Assembly (NCBI RefSeq): GCF_051622035.1 | Contig: NC_135359.1 | Coordinates: 23,842,001 to 23,906,000 of the forward strand | DNA: 64,000 bases | DNA from: Arctopsyche grandis | Lineage: Eukaryota; Arthropoda; Insecta; Trichoptera; Hydropsychidae | Direction: 5' to 3' | Shown here: positions 11,641 to 24,400 of the stretch, piece by piece | Layout of the letters: each line of letters starts with the position of its first letter | Position numbering within the stretch: position 1 is the stretch's first letter | The notes under the pieces: generated by a model | Told to the model about the DNA's origin: nothing | Databases searched by the model: none | The model's input: only the letters and a program-made list of their open reading frames with translations | Position numbers and translations under genes: made by a program

Positions 11641-14600
11641 CAATTTTAAAACGAAAAATTAATGAATGTATCAGAGCACCGTGCTTCTTTGAAAAAAAAA
11701 CCATTGAAAATTATATGAACAATGTTTAAATTTTATTAAAAATATATCCGGATTATAAGAAAACTCCACAAAACGGAGAAACAACTATTTTAAAAATTTT
11801 CTAGTGGCCGACCTTCTCCACATGCACTACTGGACAACCTGTTGATCCCCTACGGCTCTTCACAGCGCGAATTACTTAACGCATCGACTTACGTTAGTTC
11901 ATGCCTAAAGTCACTTGTGGATTCGACATAAGATTGTGTTTTTGCTATAATATTTTGTGAATAGAGAAAGAACATAATGGAGATGGCTTGCAAATATTTG
12001 GAGAATTATTTATAATTCGGAATATTTTAACTTTCCACCTCCTAGCATGGCAAAGTACACACACAGATACAGGCCGATCTTGGTGATGCCACACTAGGAG
12101 AGCCGTCCCCAAAAAAATGGGATAAGGGTATAAGAAAAGAAGAAAAAGTAGAGAATCATTTGTAAGATCAGTTCATCACATAATTAATGTGACATATGGA
12201 TAAGATATTGATCCATTTTTTGATTTTTTTCTTTAAAATTTATTAAAAATCAGAATCAATTTTATTAAATTTATGTATGTATTTTCAAACGCATAGTTTG
12301 CTTTGGCAAACTGACTTGGAACACGCACACAAAATACCTGAAGAAATTTTGTAGAAAAGTATTACCCCGTGAGGTAGCACAGAAGGGGTTGTAAGAAATA
12401 CGCGTATCTGTGAAAAACCGAGCACAATCAGAATACATATTTTCCTTTAGAAAAGTCGGATAACAAAGAAGACAGTTCTATTTTAAGAGCTTGATTATCA
12501 AATTGAAAATTTGAACCAGGAGATTTATATACATATGCATGTACATATGTATGTATTATATAGTAACTACATATTTACAAGTGGATGTTAAAAAAATCGA
12601 TGAAAGAAAAACCAACAGTGGAATATGGGCCGTCCACCTTAATACAAGAAATCCGCTTTAAAATTGCAATCTTCTCGTGAATGAAGAGTGGTCATCATAA
12701 GAACCGTACTGTCCCACCCCTCATCCGGCCACTACGAAACTTCGGTCAATTGCTACCATTGTCTTCGACCGACAGATATAACAGTGCTTCAGTGCAAAAT
12801 ATTGTAATTGTTTCCACGCATCGCGGATCGGCCGTTACCGATTTACAATCATAGCCCGAATCCGAATCGTAATCGATATGGCTAGTCCGAATAAGTAACG
12901 CAATTTTCGATTTTGATTACACGTCATTTCAAATTTATTTACTAGATCGACTTTACTTGAACGTTATGTAATGTAATATCATCCAATTTTCGAAAATCAT
13001 TCTAAGATACATACATACATACTATGAATGTACTATTAACTATAACATCCTTCTAAATCTCCCACTACAAAGTAATGATTACGATAAGAATGAAAATCGT
13101 GAAATCAACCTAGTATGGCTAATATGACTGTTTGGCTAATACAAAATGTGCTGCTTTTACGAAATTTGCTAATTGGATTAATTAGACAAATAAAAAATTA
13201 TCAACTCACTCATATCTAAACTTGAAAGAATGGAACATTACTATTAATCACTAAATTTTAATTAAGTTTATTAACATTCTCACAACTAAACAATATTAGC
13301 AATGCAATTTTTGTTTATTTTTTCTATTTGCGAAATGTCTTAATAATAAATTTAACATGTGTCTAATTATAAATATAGTATGTTCAGAAAATGTACATAT
13401 ATATGTACATATGCGTGTACATTGGGTACATCGAAAACAGCGAATTTTGGAATTTTGAAATAGCTCGAGTTGGAAAAAACGTATCATGGGAATCCGTAAA
13501 AAATAATGCCGCCAGCTTTAATTTATAAAAGTCGTAAATTTTATCGATTTTCGAAGGTTTTTTTTTAATTCAAGCTTCTTTTTAGTAGTTTATTATTTTT
13601 AATTCACCTTATCATATAAATTAATTAATTTTAAATTTAAAAAACCTCACATGTGATGTTTCTTCACATTGCTACAGGTACGAAAATAAATCTGAAACTT
13701 CGTCGCGCGTACCTCAAAAGCCAATGTTATCGATGTTCCTTAAACATAATTTATCACGTCTACTAACTACTAAATATGTATTTTGATCGAATTAAAAAAG
13801 CACAACAAAATAAAAATAAAAAAGGTAATTAAATAATACTGTATCAATGAATAATATTCATTTTTTAATTTTAATTCAAAATTTAAAAAAAAGTAGTTAA
13901 TATTTCAAAATTGATCAAAATATAAAATTATTTCATTACGAATAAGTATATTTACCTAATTATTCGACACGATTTCGGAGACCGTGCTCACACACTCGAC
14001 AATAAACCCGTTGGTTGTCGTTTAGATGCATTTTGGACAAAAATTAAAAGCACATACTATTTAATTACATTTGAATCATTCAAGTAGGTTAATACGTTTG
14101 ACCTACTTGGTTTCACATTCGCTTTAAAACTAAAAACTAAATTCAATTGTAAAAACACAATAATTCTGATACTTCACTGATAATATGCAAATGAGCACAA
14201 GAAAAGCTCCGAACAAAAGAATTTCCTTGGCCGACAGATTAAGTAATTATTAAGCATCATTACGCTCCATACATACATATATAACTGTCCGAAATTTCGC
14301 AAAACGGATAAAATTTAAAACATTCAATGAATTGCAAAGAAGTAAACCAATTTTATAAATTCTTAGCGCTATCGGATCGCGTTACATGAAAGAATACACA
14401 TGTATTATATTTTATTTTTATTTTATTTTATTTTTTGAAAAATCAACAGACAACAAGATGTAGACATGCATAAAAACAAAGAGTAAATATATAATATATG
14501 TATATATAACATCCGAGTCCAATTACAGATTATATAATATTTCATAACAACAACCAATGTATAATCCATATGTAAATAAATCCTTTACAGAAAACGTATA

Positions 14601-16120
14601 CAGGGTACACACGGCAATGCGAAAATCTTTTACTCGTAAATTCGTGATAAATAATAATAATTTTATTTTCATATCGCTATATCACAGGTCTGAGCGATTT
14701 CCTTCGATGCGAAATTTCGTATTGTGCTATTCATTCATTCGAACGCAACTTCTTTGAATATTGTTCCCACAGCGAAATTTATTGTTCTTATCGCGTTGAA
14801 AAACTAAAAAACGAATCTACTGACATCTTTTGCATAATTCATGTCCATTCAGAGTGCAACACTTTGCCGGGAAACAGATCCAGATCGAGAGAGATCCGGC
14901 GAAAACGCAACCGCCCAGGAAAACACGAATTTTCACCAAATCCAAACAGACAGTGTGAGTCAATAGTGATTTAAAAGAAAAAAAAACAAACCCACTTTCA
15001 ATGAAAGCCATTCAAACTTTCAAATACATATTTATTCAGAGTCTATGCAGGTACATCGGAATATATGTATGTATACCTACATATATGAGTATGATTCAAA
15101 GGTCCATTTTTTCACTGGTTTGTTTTTCGGTTAAACTTCGGTCTATTTATCCGTTCAATCTGGTACATCGCATTCTCGAGACCCAATTGTTATGTGAATC
15201 GGTCAGTGTGCGCATCGATTATATTTTCCTGTTATATCATTAATGTTTTATTTAGGGCTTGTGGTTGTTTGTAGCCAGCATGCTCCAGTTGCGGTGGACT
15301 CGGACACCACAACACCCACTTGCACATAACTGTCAGTATGGTTGTTTATCCACTCATTTCCAATTTAGATGATGATAATGCCGAGCATGAAGTGTAATGA
15401 GAATTCCTGGGGCGATCGACCCGTCTGTCCATTGTGCAAAAATTTAATTCGGAATTGCATCGCCAATCTATTCGCGTAATAGTCGTCTGGCCGATGGTTG
15501 TATGAATTCATTGGCAATTTATTAGCGTTCTATTAAACGTGAATGCATGATAAAAGTGAATGTTTGAATTTACAAGTATAATCTCAAGTCTGAAAAAAAT
15601 TAAATATAATTAAGGTGAAAACATGTGTTTAATTTGTACAAGCAATTATAATAATCATTGCTAAAACTATGTACATACACAAATATCGGCAAGTGAATCT
15701 GTTGTACAATGTCTCTATGTATTTTGTTAAAACGTCAGTTCGCTAAACTTACGGTCACAGCACAAGTGGAACGTTTGAGCAAATAAGTTTTAATTAGAAA
15801 ATACCGTTTTAACTATTTTTTTTTTGGATCAATGTTTCACTCTAGAGAACAACGAGAGGTCTAGGTTAATTATTTTCGGCAGAAAAATATTTATTAGGTA
15901 TTACATTTTCCATATTACAAAACATTAATTTTAAGCACTGCTCTTATCAAACTGAAAACTTCTGTTAAATTATAAAATACAAGATTTAATAAATATCTGC
16001 TCGACTTACGGGGATTGAGAACAAACAGCTCGAGACGATAATTTTAATTATAAATTTCGATTAAACAATAGCATACCGTTAATTGAATTAGAATTAAAAT
16101 TAAGGTGAAAATTTGTGATA
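11641..16120. other. Intergenic stretch, no gene recognised
   Basis: AT-rich with CATA/TATG tracts (12530-12560, 13010, 13395-13420, 14480-14510, 15065). Open frames are short, AT-biased and lack family motifs. Nothing further can be supported. Confidence 0.45.
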
Positions 16121-16121
16121 G

Positions 16122-16340
16122 TTATCAACATCATCATCATCATCATATGCTACAGTTCACTACCCACATTCATCTAACGAATCAAACACAATGTCCCAAT
16201 ATCGTCCAACGATCTCGCGTGTGGCCTTCTTTGCATCATTTTATATTATCTTGGGTACCATTCCATGTAGTAGTTCTTCTGTCAACCTTTCATCCATTCC
16301 TCAACATGATTGACATTTCAATATGTTCATTCACTCCAAT
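16122..16340 (-). mobile_element. RTE-like retrotransposon 3' end, degenerate copy with (GAT)n tail
   Basis: On the minus strand the sequence follows the end of the element at 4690-5312: a GGTTGACA-like segment, GTACCCAAGATAAT, then TGTG, and an AACTGTAGC junction before the tail. The tail reads (CATCAT)3 on the plus strand at 16128-16146, that is (GAT)n on the element strand. It is heavily mutated and encodes no continuous protein. Confidence 0.65.
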
Positions 16341-18140
16341 ATGACAGCAAATCTTAATATATGTACCTCCCGTTTTCCGTGTCTCTTCCTCAATGTATGT
16401 ACACCAGCGACTCCCCCTTGAGTCCCGCATTGTCTCACGGGCGAGTTGCGTCAATTTCTCTTCCGATACGTACAATATCTAACAATTAAATGGTAAATTT
16501 TTAACATTTAATAATAAATGTTAAAAATATGTCCATTATTTTTTCCAAAAAAATATGGCCATTACTATAGTTGATAACTGCCAAATATGTTTATATGATG
16601 TTGGGATTAGTTGTCCGTAACACTCACAATTTTAACAATATGAGAATAGTTATCTTCTTTACATATATATAACGCGTTAATACGCAGCATATTAGAGACT
16701 GGATCCTTAATTTGGAATCCTAGGGAGGTAACACACTGTCTACAGATTGTGCGAATAAAAATAAAGTTTCTTCGTTATATGTACATGAGAGAGTTTGGCT
16801 ACTATCCCCTACTATTTCTAAGTGCATTTGTACAGGGAGCTGTGGGTTATGATTCCTTATCTTCTCGTAGAGATTTGCTGCTAGACATCGGAGTATTCCG
16901 TCCGCTCTTTACTATGTACTAGTCCGATACTACTGAGTAGTATCTCACTTCGGTAAATTGTTGAGAGGTGAGATTGACAACCATTCGGTGCTTCAAGAGA
17001 TGAAACTATGGGCCACCATATGTATGTATGTATGCTTCCGCAAGTCTCGCACCCGTCCCTTAATCTATGAAGTCAAGGCGAGAACTAGAATCCTGGCTGA
17101 ACACCCATTGCTCAGGCTCTCAATGCCTGAACCTGATAGCGAATCACGTCGACGTCTTTTCAACGAACCTTTCCAATTCTATTACTTACTAGTGTTGTGC
17201 CCATTTTTTTCAACGGGTGGTTTCGGAAAGGAATTGATACACGAATTAAAATAAAATTATATGTTCTATATAAATATAATGTAAGGTAATTTATAGGCGC
17301 GCGTGCGTACGTAATATTAATCATAGTAAAAAGTGCGCGCATTACACGCTCACTAGTCCAACCCGTTCGAAATTATGAATGAATGTGTGTGTGTGTGTTT
17401 GTGTGTAACCCGTCGCTCAGCCTGACGTCGCGCATGCCTGTCATAGCTCGGCCTGACGTCACATGACCCCTCCCCCCACTTCCACGCTACCACGCTTTCC
17501 CGCGTATTCTCGATTGACTCTGATTCGCTGTTTATCCACGGTCTGGCACATACGCACATGCATACACAGATCGCGTCCGTTTTTATATATGTACATACAT
17601 ATGAATGTATATTATTTTTAATTTTAAAATTTGTTTCTTTATTTATTTTCTCTCAATTTGTTTTGCATTACAATTTTTATATGTTTATCATGTTCTTTCT
17701 TGATTTTTTTTCTTATTTTTGTATTTTTTCTGTTTCGTGTGAATTTTTTTTGTTGTTTAAATGTTTGGCCACAGTGTCGTTTTGGGCAACTGTAAAGACA
17801 CTGCAAACCATTATTTTAAAATAAAATATGTCGATTGAAATACATATTGTGATGCATAACATAACAGGCACCGATTTCTGTTTTGACTTCGTTAATTAAA
17901 TATTGAGAGCACTCATCGGAGATTCGAACACATCTCATACTAGGGCTGCGTGCATAACAATAGTATATTAATTTAATGAACCAATTCTCACGAGCGTAAT
18001 ATGTACAACATACATACATACGAATATTACGCACGCACATCATCACCTCAAACGAGAAGCGCAAAAAAATGTCGCTCTTCACCCACATACGATGAGAAAC
18101 AAACCCATTTCGATCTAAACGATTTCATTCTTTGTTGCAG
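16341..18140. other. Upstream region of the cadherin gene
   Basis: No coding gene is recognised. A perfect inverted repeat GATACTACT-G-AGTAGTATC lies near 16925. A 98-codon open frame at 16958-17254 has no known motif. A GT run at about 17385-17405 leads into a CpG-rich block with two cAMP-response-type sites (listed separately). The right end is a strong splice acceptor at 18140, so part of this interval or sequence further left should contain an untranslated first exon. Confidence 0.5.
17423..17461. promoter_or_regulatory. Pair of CRE-type sites upstream of Cad87A
   Basis: TGACGTCG at 17423-17430 and the full palindromic cAMP-response element TGACGTCA at 17454-17461 lie 31 bp apart, each preceded by GCCTGACGTC or AGCCTGACGTC. 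They sit in a GC-rich stretch about 980 bp upstream of the cadherin start codon. The motif is exact, but its use as a promoter is inferred from position and base composition. Confidence 0.45.
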
Positions 18141-18438
18141 GTCTTGGGAGCATCGTCACGCGTCACTCGGCCGTCATCAGCTCGAGGATTGTCATCGAGA
18201 GGCGACTTTCATCTCGATTGTGTCCCGGCCATGACAAACGTCAATTATTGCGATGTGTGACTTTCCACATTGTTCCACGGCCGTCGAGGATGCGATATGG
18301 GAAACCAGTGCGGCCCGCGGTGGCGACAAGGCGTTGGGAAAATCGGAAAAAATTAGAAACCGATGACTGATGAGCGAAATGCGCGAAAATTTCGCCAGAG
18401 TTAGGTTAAAGCGGAGTGTCACCGGCGAAGAGGTCCAA
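18141..18438 (+). other. Cad87A: 5' untranslated part of Cad87A exon with start codon
   Basis: A polypyrimidine tract ending TTCTTTGTTGCAG at 18128-18140 forms a strong splice acceptor. The sequence after it is GC-rich exon-like DNA leading to the start codon. This implies that at least one non-coding exon lies further upstream. Several short upstream ATG frames occur here, including one closing within ten codons near 18231. The acceptor has not been confirmed by transcript data. Confidence 0.55.
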
Positions 18439-21400
18439 ATGGCCCGGAGACGATTTTTATTAACATTGAGTGGCATCACGGACGCCCTGTGCAGTTTAGT
18501 GTTAAGGAAAAGTGTCGTGACGTGCGTGTGGATATGGTGGTGTATGGTCGCGACTTGTGTCGCTGCGACCAACAGACCTCCCCGTTTCCTGATCGACGGA
18601 CAGACGGAAATTGTGATACGGTTGAAGGAAGGACCGGACACCCCTGTCGGTGAGTCCGAAAATCACTTCCTGTTGTTTTAATTTTAATCATCGCCTCGGT
18701 CCGTGTTAAATAACCTTACGGTGATGCTGCGTAATCGATGATTTTGCGCGATGTATGGTGTGTACTATCACGCTAGAATCGACCGTGAGCATTATCATGT
18801 AATCACGGTGCGATGTAATTGGTGAGGTAATATGCACACGAATTGAGATTTCACGGTTTGTTCTTGAAACGATCAACATATTACATATGTGGTTACAAGA
18901 CTTTCAAGTATTTCACACGGGATTCAAATTATTTCTAACATAATTATAATTTACTAGAATGTACCCGATGAAATATCATCGCATGGGTGTAGGCATTTTT
19001 TTTTTTAATACCTTTTAAATATATTTAATTTGATATTCATATTTAACGTTCCACAATAACGCATGCAATTCCTATTTATCGATGTGTTTCAATAAGTAAA
19101 TGTTTCAGTTTCAAATGAATACTTAATAATCAAATTAAATTACAGTAATGATAATTTGTCGGGAAAACGCAGGCGGCGAACACATTTGAAATTATGCAAT
19201 TGTTTGTTTATTTTACCCTTACAACGCAGTTGGCGACGCGAACACATTTGAAATTATTGCGTTGCAATGCCACTCATTCCTGTTTTCCCGTTCCCGTTCC
19301 CGTTTTTTGGGCTATTTTTTTTCAGAAACCATCGCGGGCATACACACAATAACTCGTGTATGTTTCATCGCAATCAGTTGTTTAATATGAAAAAAAAATG
19401 CTAAAAACTACCTACCTACCTACATATAAACAATAGAAAAATTAACTAATTAAATAAATTTTCAACAGATGGCGGTAAATGCACCGAGACTTAGGTCTAT
19501 TTGCCTAGAGGAAACATTGGTAGCAAACAGTATATATAGAAGTTTTTTTCGTTTGTTGTCTAACAGTGTATATAGAAGTTTTGTAACGCACATATGTATG
19601 TATGTATATCGAATCGAAACGACTATTATAGTACGGCGAGCGTTATCTCAGACAGACAGACATACACATAGAATAGCGATATTATATACATAGATGATAT
19701 ACATAAATATGATATAAATATATGTATATTTACATATATATAAAATAACAAGAAAATAAAACAGTATCAATGTATTTACTTGATCATATGTTCAGCATCT
19801 TTCAAATCAGGTGGAGCAGACTGTTGATGATTTCTTGTCAACGTCATATTTGACACACACACACACAATACTTAATGGCTATTTACTTTTCACAAACACA
19901 GCATTTATAACGCGAACACTAATTAATTACGTTTTATATTTATTTAAAACGAAAAATTCAAATTTTTACACGAAAAAACAAATGAATCCCCGTACTACAT
20001 AATTTGAAGAAAAAATACTGTTATTCATATTGTAAGCGAAAGTTTCTTTATACTTTTGATGAATATGACCGATTGCTTTATCAGATACTAAAGCATGCTT
20101 TTAACTATTTAAATTTAGAAACACACGAACACTTTAAAACGATTCAAATGTCGTTAATTTAGCCCAGATAACGGACAACCGAAACTAAACTACCTATTTA
20201 GCTGTTGGGTAGCTTAGCAACTGATCAACTGATTTCAAATTGAATACATAAGCAAAAGAATCACAGGCATAAAAAATTTATTAAAAAATTGCGGTCCACC
20301 CTAATATTAATTTAATCGTAATCACCATTTACAGGCATTCGCCATCCACTGCTGGATGAAGTCCTCTCTAACACGTTCCATTCGTCTCGGTTTTGGGCAA
20401 CTCTCATCCATCTCATCCCACACATTTTTCGATTTCATTCATCCATCTCCCCTATTCCCTTTTACATTCTCTCAACATTAATTTATGAAGTCGAAATATG
20501 GTTAGGAATCTAAATGAAATTTTGATCGTTTTCCAACTATAGAGAAATTTCCAGTTTCACAACTATTTTAACAGAATTCTTCCAAATTTTCCATATAAAT
20601 CATATAAATATAAGAAAGGGCCAAGACACACAGAGAGGAAAGCGGCACGTTTTTTTAGATAGTTTTGCAAAAAAGGAAAATAAAAGTTAAGACGTATATT
20701 TAATACTATGGCACCCAGATCTAAAATTCAGTATTGACATAGATTTGACTTTCGTCCTATATTTGAAGAAATGTATAAGAAACTTGTCGAAAAAAAAACC
20801 CCCTGCGGTGTGAAACATGCTTTTTCACCGAAGGAGGCCAAGAACGCGCCCGTACTACTCGATTCAGTGTGTTTGCGCCTTCAGATCTTTTTAGTCATAT
20901 TTAAAAAATATATACTTACATCATAAAAAAAATCTGATATCATTTTCATCCATTAATATTGAGTCGGAGTTAGTTGTAGTCGTAGTAGAATTTTTCAAGC
21001 AATCTCTTATTAAAGTTATATTTTTATTACGTTTATTCAATATATCATTTTTTTATTAAAACCTACCACCAGTTGAACGTATTTTCTTATTAACCAATCT
21101 TATGTGTATATTTATTAACTTACAAAAATCTTATTTTACTTCTCTCACTTTAATTCTCTTATAGTTTACTTCTCTTACTTTACTTACATATTTGCTCCAT
21201 GGAAAATAGCCTCACCAATTTAAGAAAATTTGTTAATGGTCGGAAATTAAAATTCATTTGATTTAAAAACAAATGACATTAATTTTATAATATCCAGTTT
21301 AAAGCCACCCATTTTCAAAAAAAAAATAATGCTTCGAGTGTCACGTCTAATCCAAATTTGAATCATTCGATACAGGTTACACGAGATGAAAACCATCACA

Positions 21401-24400
21401 ATATCGTCACAGATCAGATGCTTCCGTCGAATATTAACCTCAGTGTTACGCAACTTTCATCGTCAGAATTGTAACGCGTTATTTACCCAGAAACGTAATT
21501 ACATATCTCAATGGCGTCACGCTGAAATAGATCCGGTATTGTTTCGGTAGTAAAAGTCGTGCAGGTAAAACGCAGCGCGACACACTAAATATAATTGGAC
21601 CTTCTACTTTCTTCATTGTCAACTTGTTATCGACTACAAACAAACGAAAATAAAACAAGAAATATATATATATATACATATGTATACCTATATAATAAAA
21701 AGAAAACTCGCGCAAGTTAGATACAAAACAATACAAATTAGTCATTATCATGGTGCACACTCCATTACGCGATACTCTGCAATTCGACATCTGATATGTT
21801 ACACGCGTGTGAAATACATGTTGTATTTAGAGAAAGTTTGCTTTTAAATCCGTGAAAAATACACAATTTCGGATCAGTAAACAGTGCTAGTTTAAAATTA
21901 CACGAATTTCGAACTAAAACAAATTGCCGGTCAAGCCAATCAATGCCGCACCAAGAAATTGGAAAACTGGCCCAAACGTTATTATTGCTTTTCAATAATG
22001 AAAACGAAATTGTAAATTATCATTTCACGGTACTAACAGATGTATCGTCGAATTATAATTTATACAAATATTGCTTTTATGAAGGCGAATATAAATTTAT
22101 AAAATATCAAAATGGCAATTGCGAATTTCAATTTAGTCAACATACATATATACATACCAGTGACGTGCCGTGAAAATGCCCGTTTTTTTTTTGTAGCACA
22201 GCCTCACGTGTGCACGAGCAGGATACGAGGGGACTCGGTATGTTGTCACCTAGCCCCTTGTAAATAAGGGAGTGCAATAGGGATTATAATATCGATAAAT
22301 CGGTTTACCGGTAAATCGGCAAAATTTAGCCACAGGTAGATTTTAAAATTTACCGGCAATTACTGGAACCAATTTTATTTTATCACGAATTAAGTATATG
22401 TATGTATATACATATTGGCATATGATTGCATGATTAATATTACATTAAAAATCGATGCAAATGACGTACATATTGTGGATTAGGTTGTCTGGAATTTATT
22501 TATTTTTAGTATTAAATGTGGAAAATTGATAAATTTACCGGTAACACAGACCGACCAAATCATAATAAATGCGATCGGACGGTTGTTTCAATTATGATGG
22601 AAAATTTCAAATGGAGCAAACTTTAAATACATATACATATATAAATAAAAAATTAAATTTATATATTATTACGAATTTACTTTAATACATTTATATGCCA
22701 TTATTCACCTGAGATGTATTTTAATTGGTTATGATTCAATCTAGGTTAATGTTTTTAGAAAAATAATCATATACAGTTACATATCTAATCCACGGTTTTT
22801 TCATTTACCGGTAAATACCGATATACCGGTAGTAGGAAATATCATTTACCGTTAACCGGTTCACGAAATTTGACGGTAAATTGGAATCCCTATTGTGCGA
22901 CAAAAACGGGGAGATTTTCACGGCACGCCACTGAAACATACATACATACACATGTGCATACATAGATTTTGGTATTTGTATGTTAATTTTACACACAGAT
23001 TGTTTTACTTATTGATTTGACCTTATTTATCTTTAAACATAGTCTTGCATATAATTTTCTCATAATTATCATCAAAAATAACAGTAATAAAACCGAAAAC
23101 ATCTTTTCGACGATTAAACAGTACAGTAATAATAATAGACATATTTAAGATTAAATGTATTTAAAGTTTACTATGAATAAAAATACAATTAAATATGAAT
23201 GGATATTCTGTTTTTGTATTTTGAGAATATAGCAGTTCCGTAATAACATTGAAAAAAAAAACAAGGCAACATCATTGTTTTTACATAAAGATGTACAAAA
23301 AAAAATTTTTCTCACAGAAAAAAAATATTACCGTTTAGGTGGAAGTATTTTTTCCGAAGATGTCGAGTTTGATATCAAAACATCATATTAAAAAATACAA
23401 TATTAAAATTATTAAGATGCGAGAGCATCGTTCAAAGAAATGACACTTAATGTGAGTTATTCGACTGAGATGCGGACATTGTCTGCCGATTCAATACATT
23501 TCTGGGCCAACGTGCAACGGATCAGTGCAATAATTAAGCAGGTCTGTGATTAAAAATGCTAATGATACTACGCAACTCTTGAGTTTGTCGAACCGAAGAT
23601 TCAAACCATCTATTCGTTGCAGGTTTATTGAAATGGGCGATTATCGTGATACATATGCTCAATTGAAGGCAATTTTGTAACGATTCTCACACGGCATCGT
23701 ACACACGTGCAATGCATACAATTACGAACGGTGTTAACTGCTTTCGATCAAGTGATTCGATAGAAATCTTTTCAAATTAATGGATATACATATAAACAAT
23801 ATAAATTTATATGGACTGAAAGAAGAGTTAAATGCGATGAACCGGTTTGGAGCATCCGTTACGACAGGAAGGGCGCGTGCTTGCTCTTCGTCTGATACTT
23901 CCGCAATTCTACTGCAAGATTTATTAACAAGTGTTGGCATTGAAAAAGAAAATAATTAAAAGAGAAAGCTCGATGGTATATTTGAGTGAGACCACAGAAA
24001 GGTGGCCTGTAGAAGTTGACCACTTGGATTTTTAAGTAAAATATAACCTCGTAAAATGGTGCTTGCTCACATACTAGTCGAGTATTTTTACTCGTAAATT
24101 TTTAAGTAAAACGACGTAAATATTTAAGTTGACCGGAAATGGTACCTCCCCTTATAGGTGTCCTCTATTTTTTATGTTTTTGAATTCAATTATCTCCCAG
24201 GCCGCTAATCAAATCGGACTAAAATTTTTTACATGTAATATAAATTATAAATTTTATACGATTATTTCCACACCCCTGAACGTATCAAGCTGAAAATTTA
24301 TATTTGTATTTTTTATGTACTCACTTAGAGCTGATAAGGTTTTGGTCAGAATTTGTAAACCGGAAGTAGTATTTTTTTTTAAAACAATTTTTCATTATTT

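Noticed and set aside
16958..17254. 98-codon open frame possibly from a retroelement
   Set aside because: No reverse transcriptase, integrase or gag motif can be seen, and no matching copy was noticed elsewhere in the window.
18192..18641. 149-codon minus-strand open frame
   Set aside because: Antisense shadow of Cad87A exon 1, whose reading is supported by homology and splice phase.
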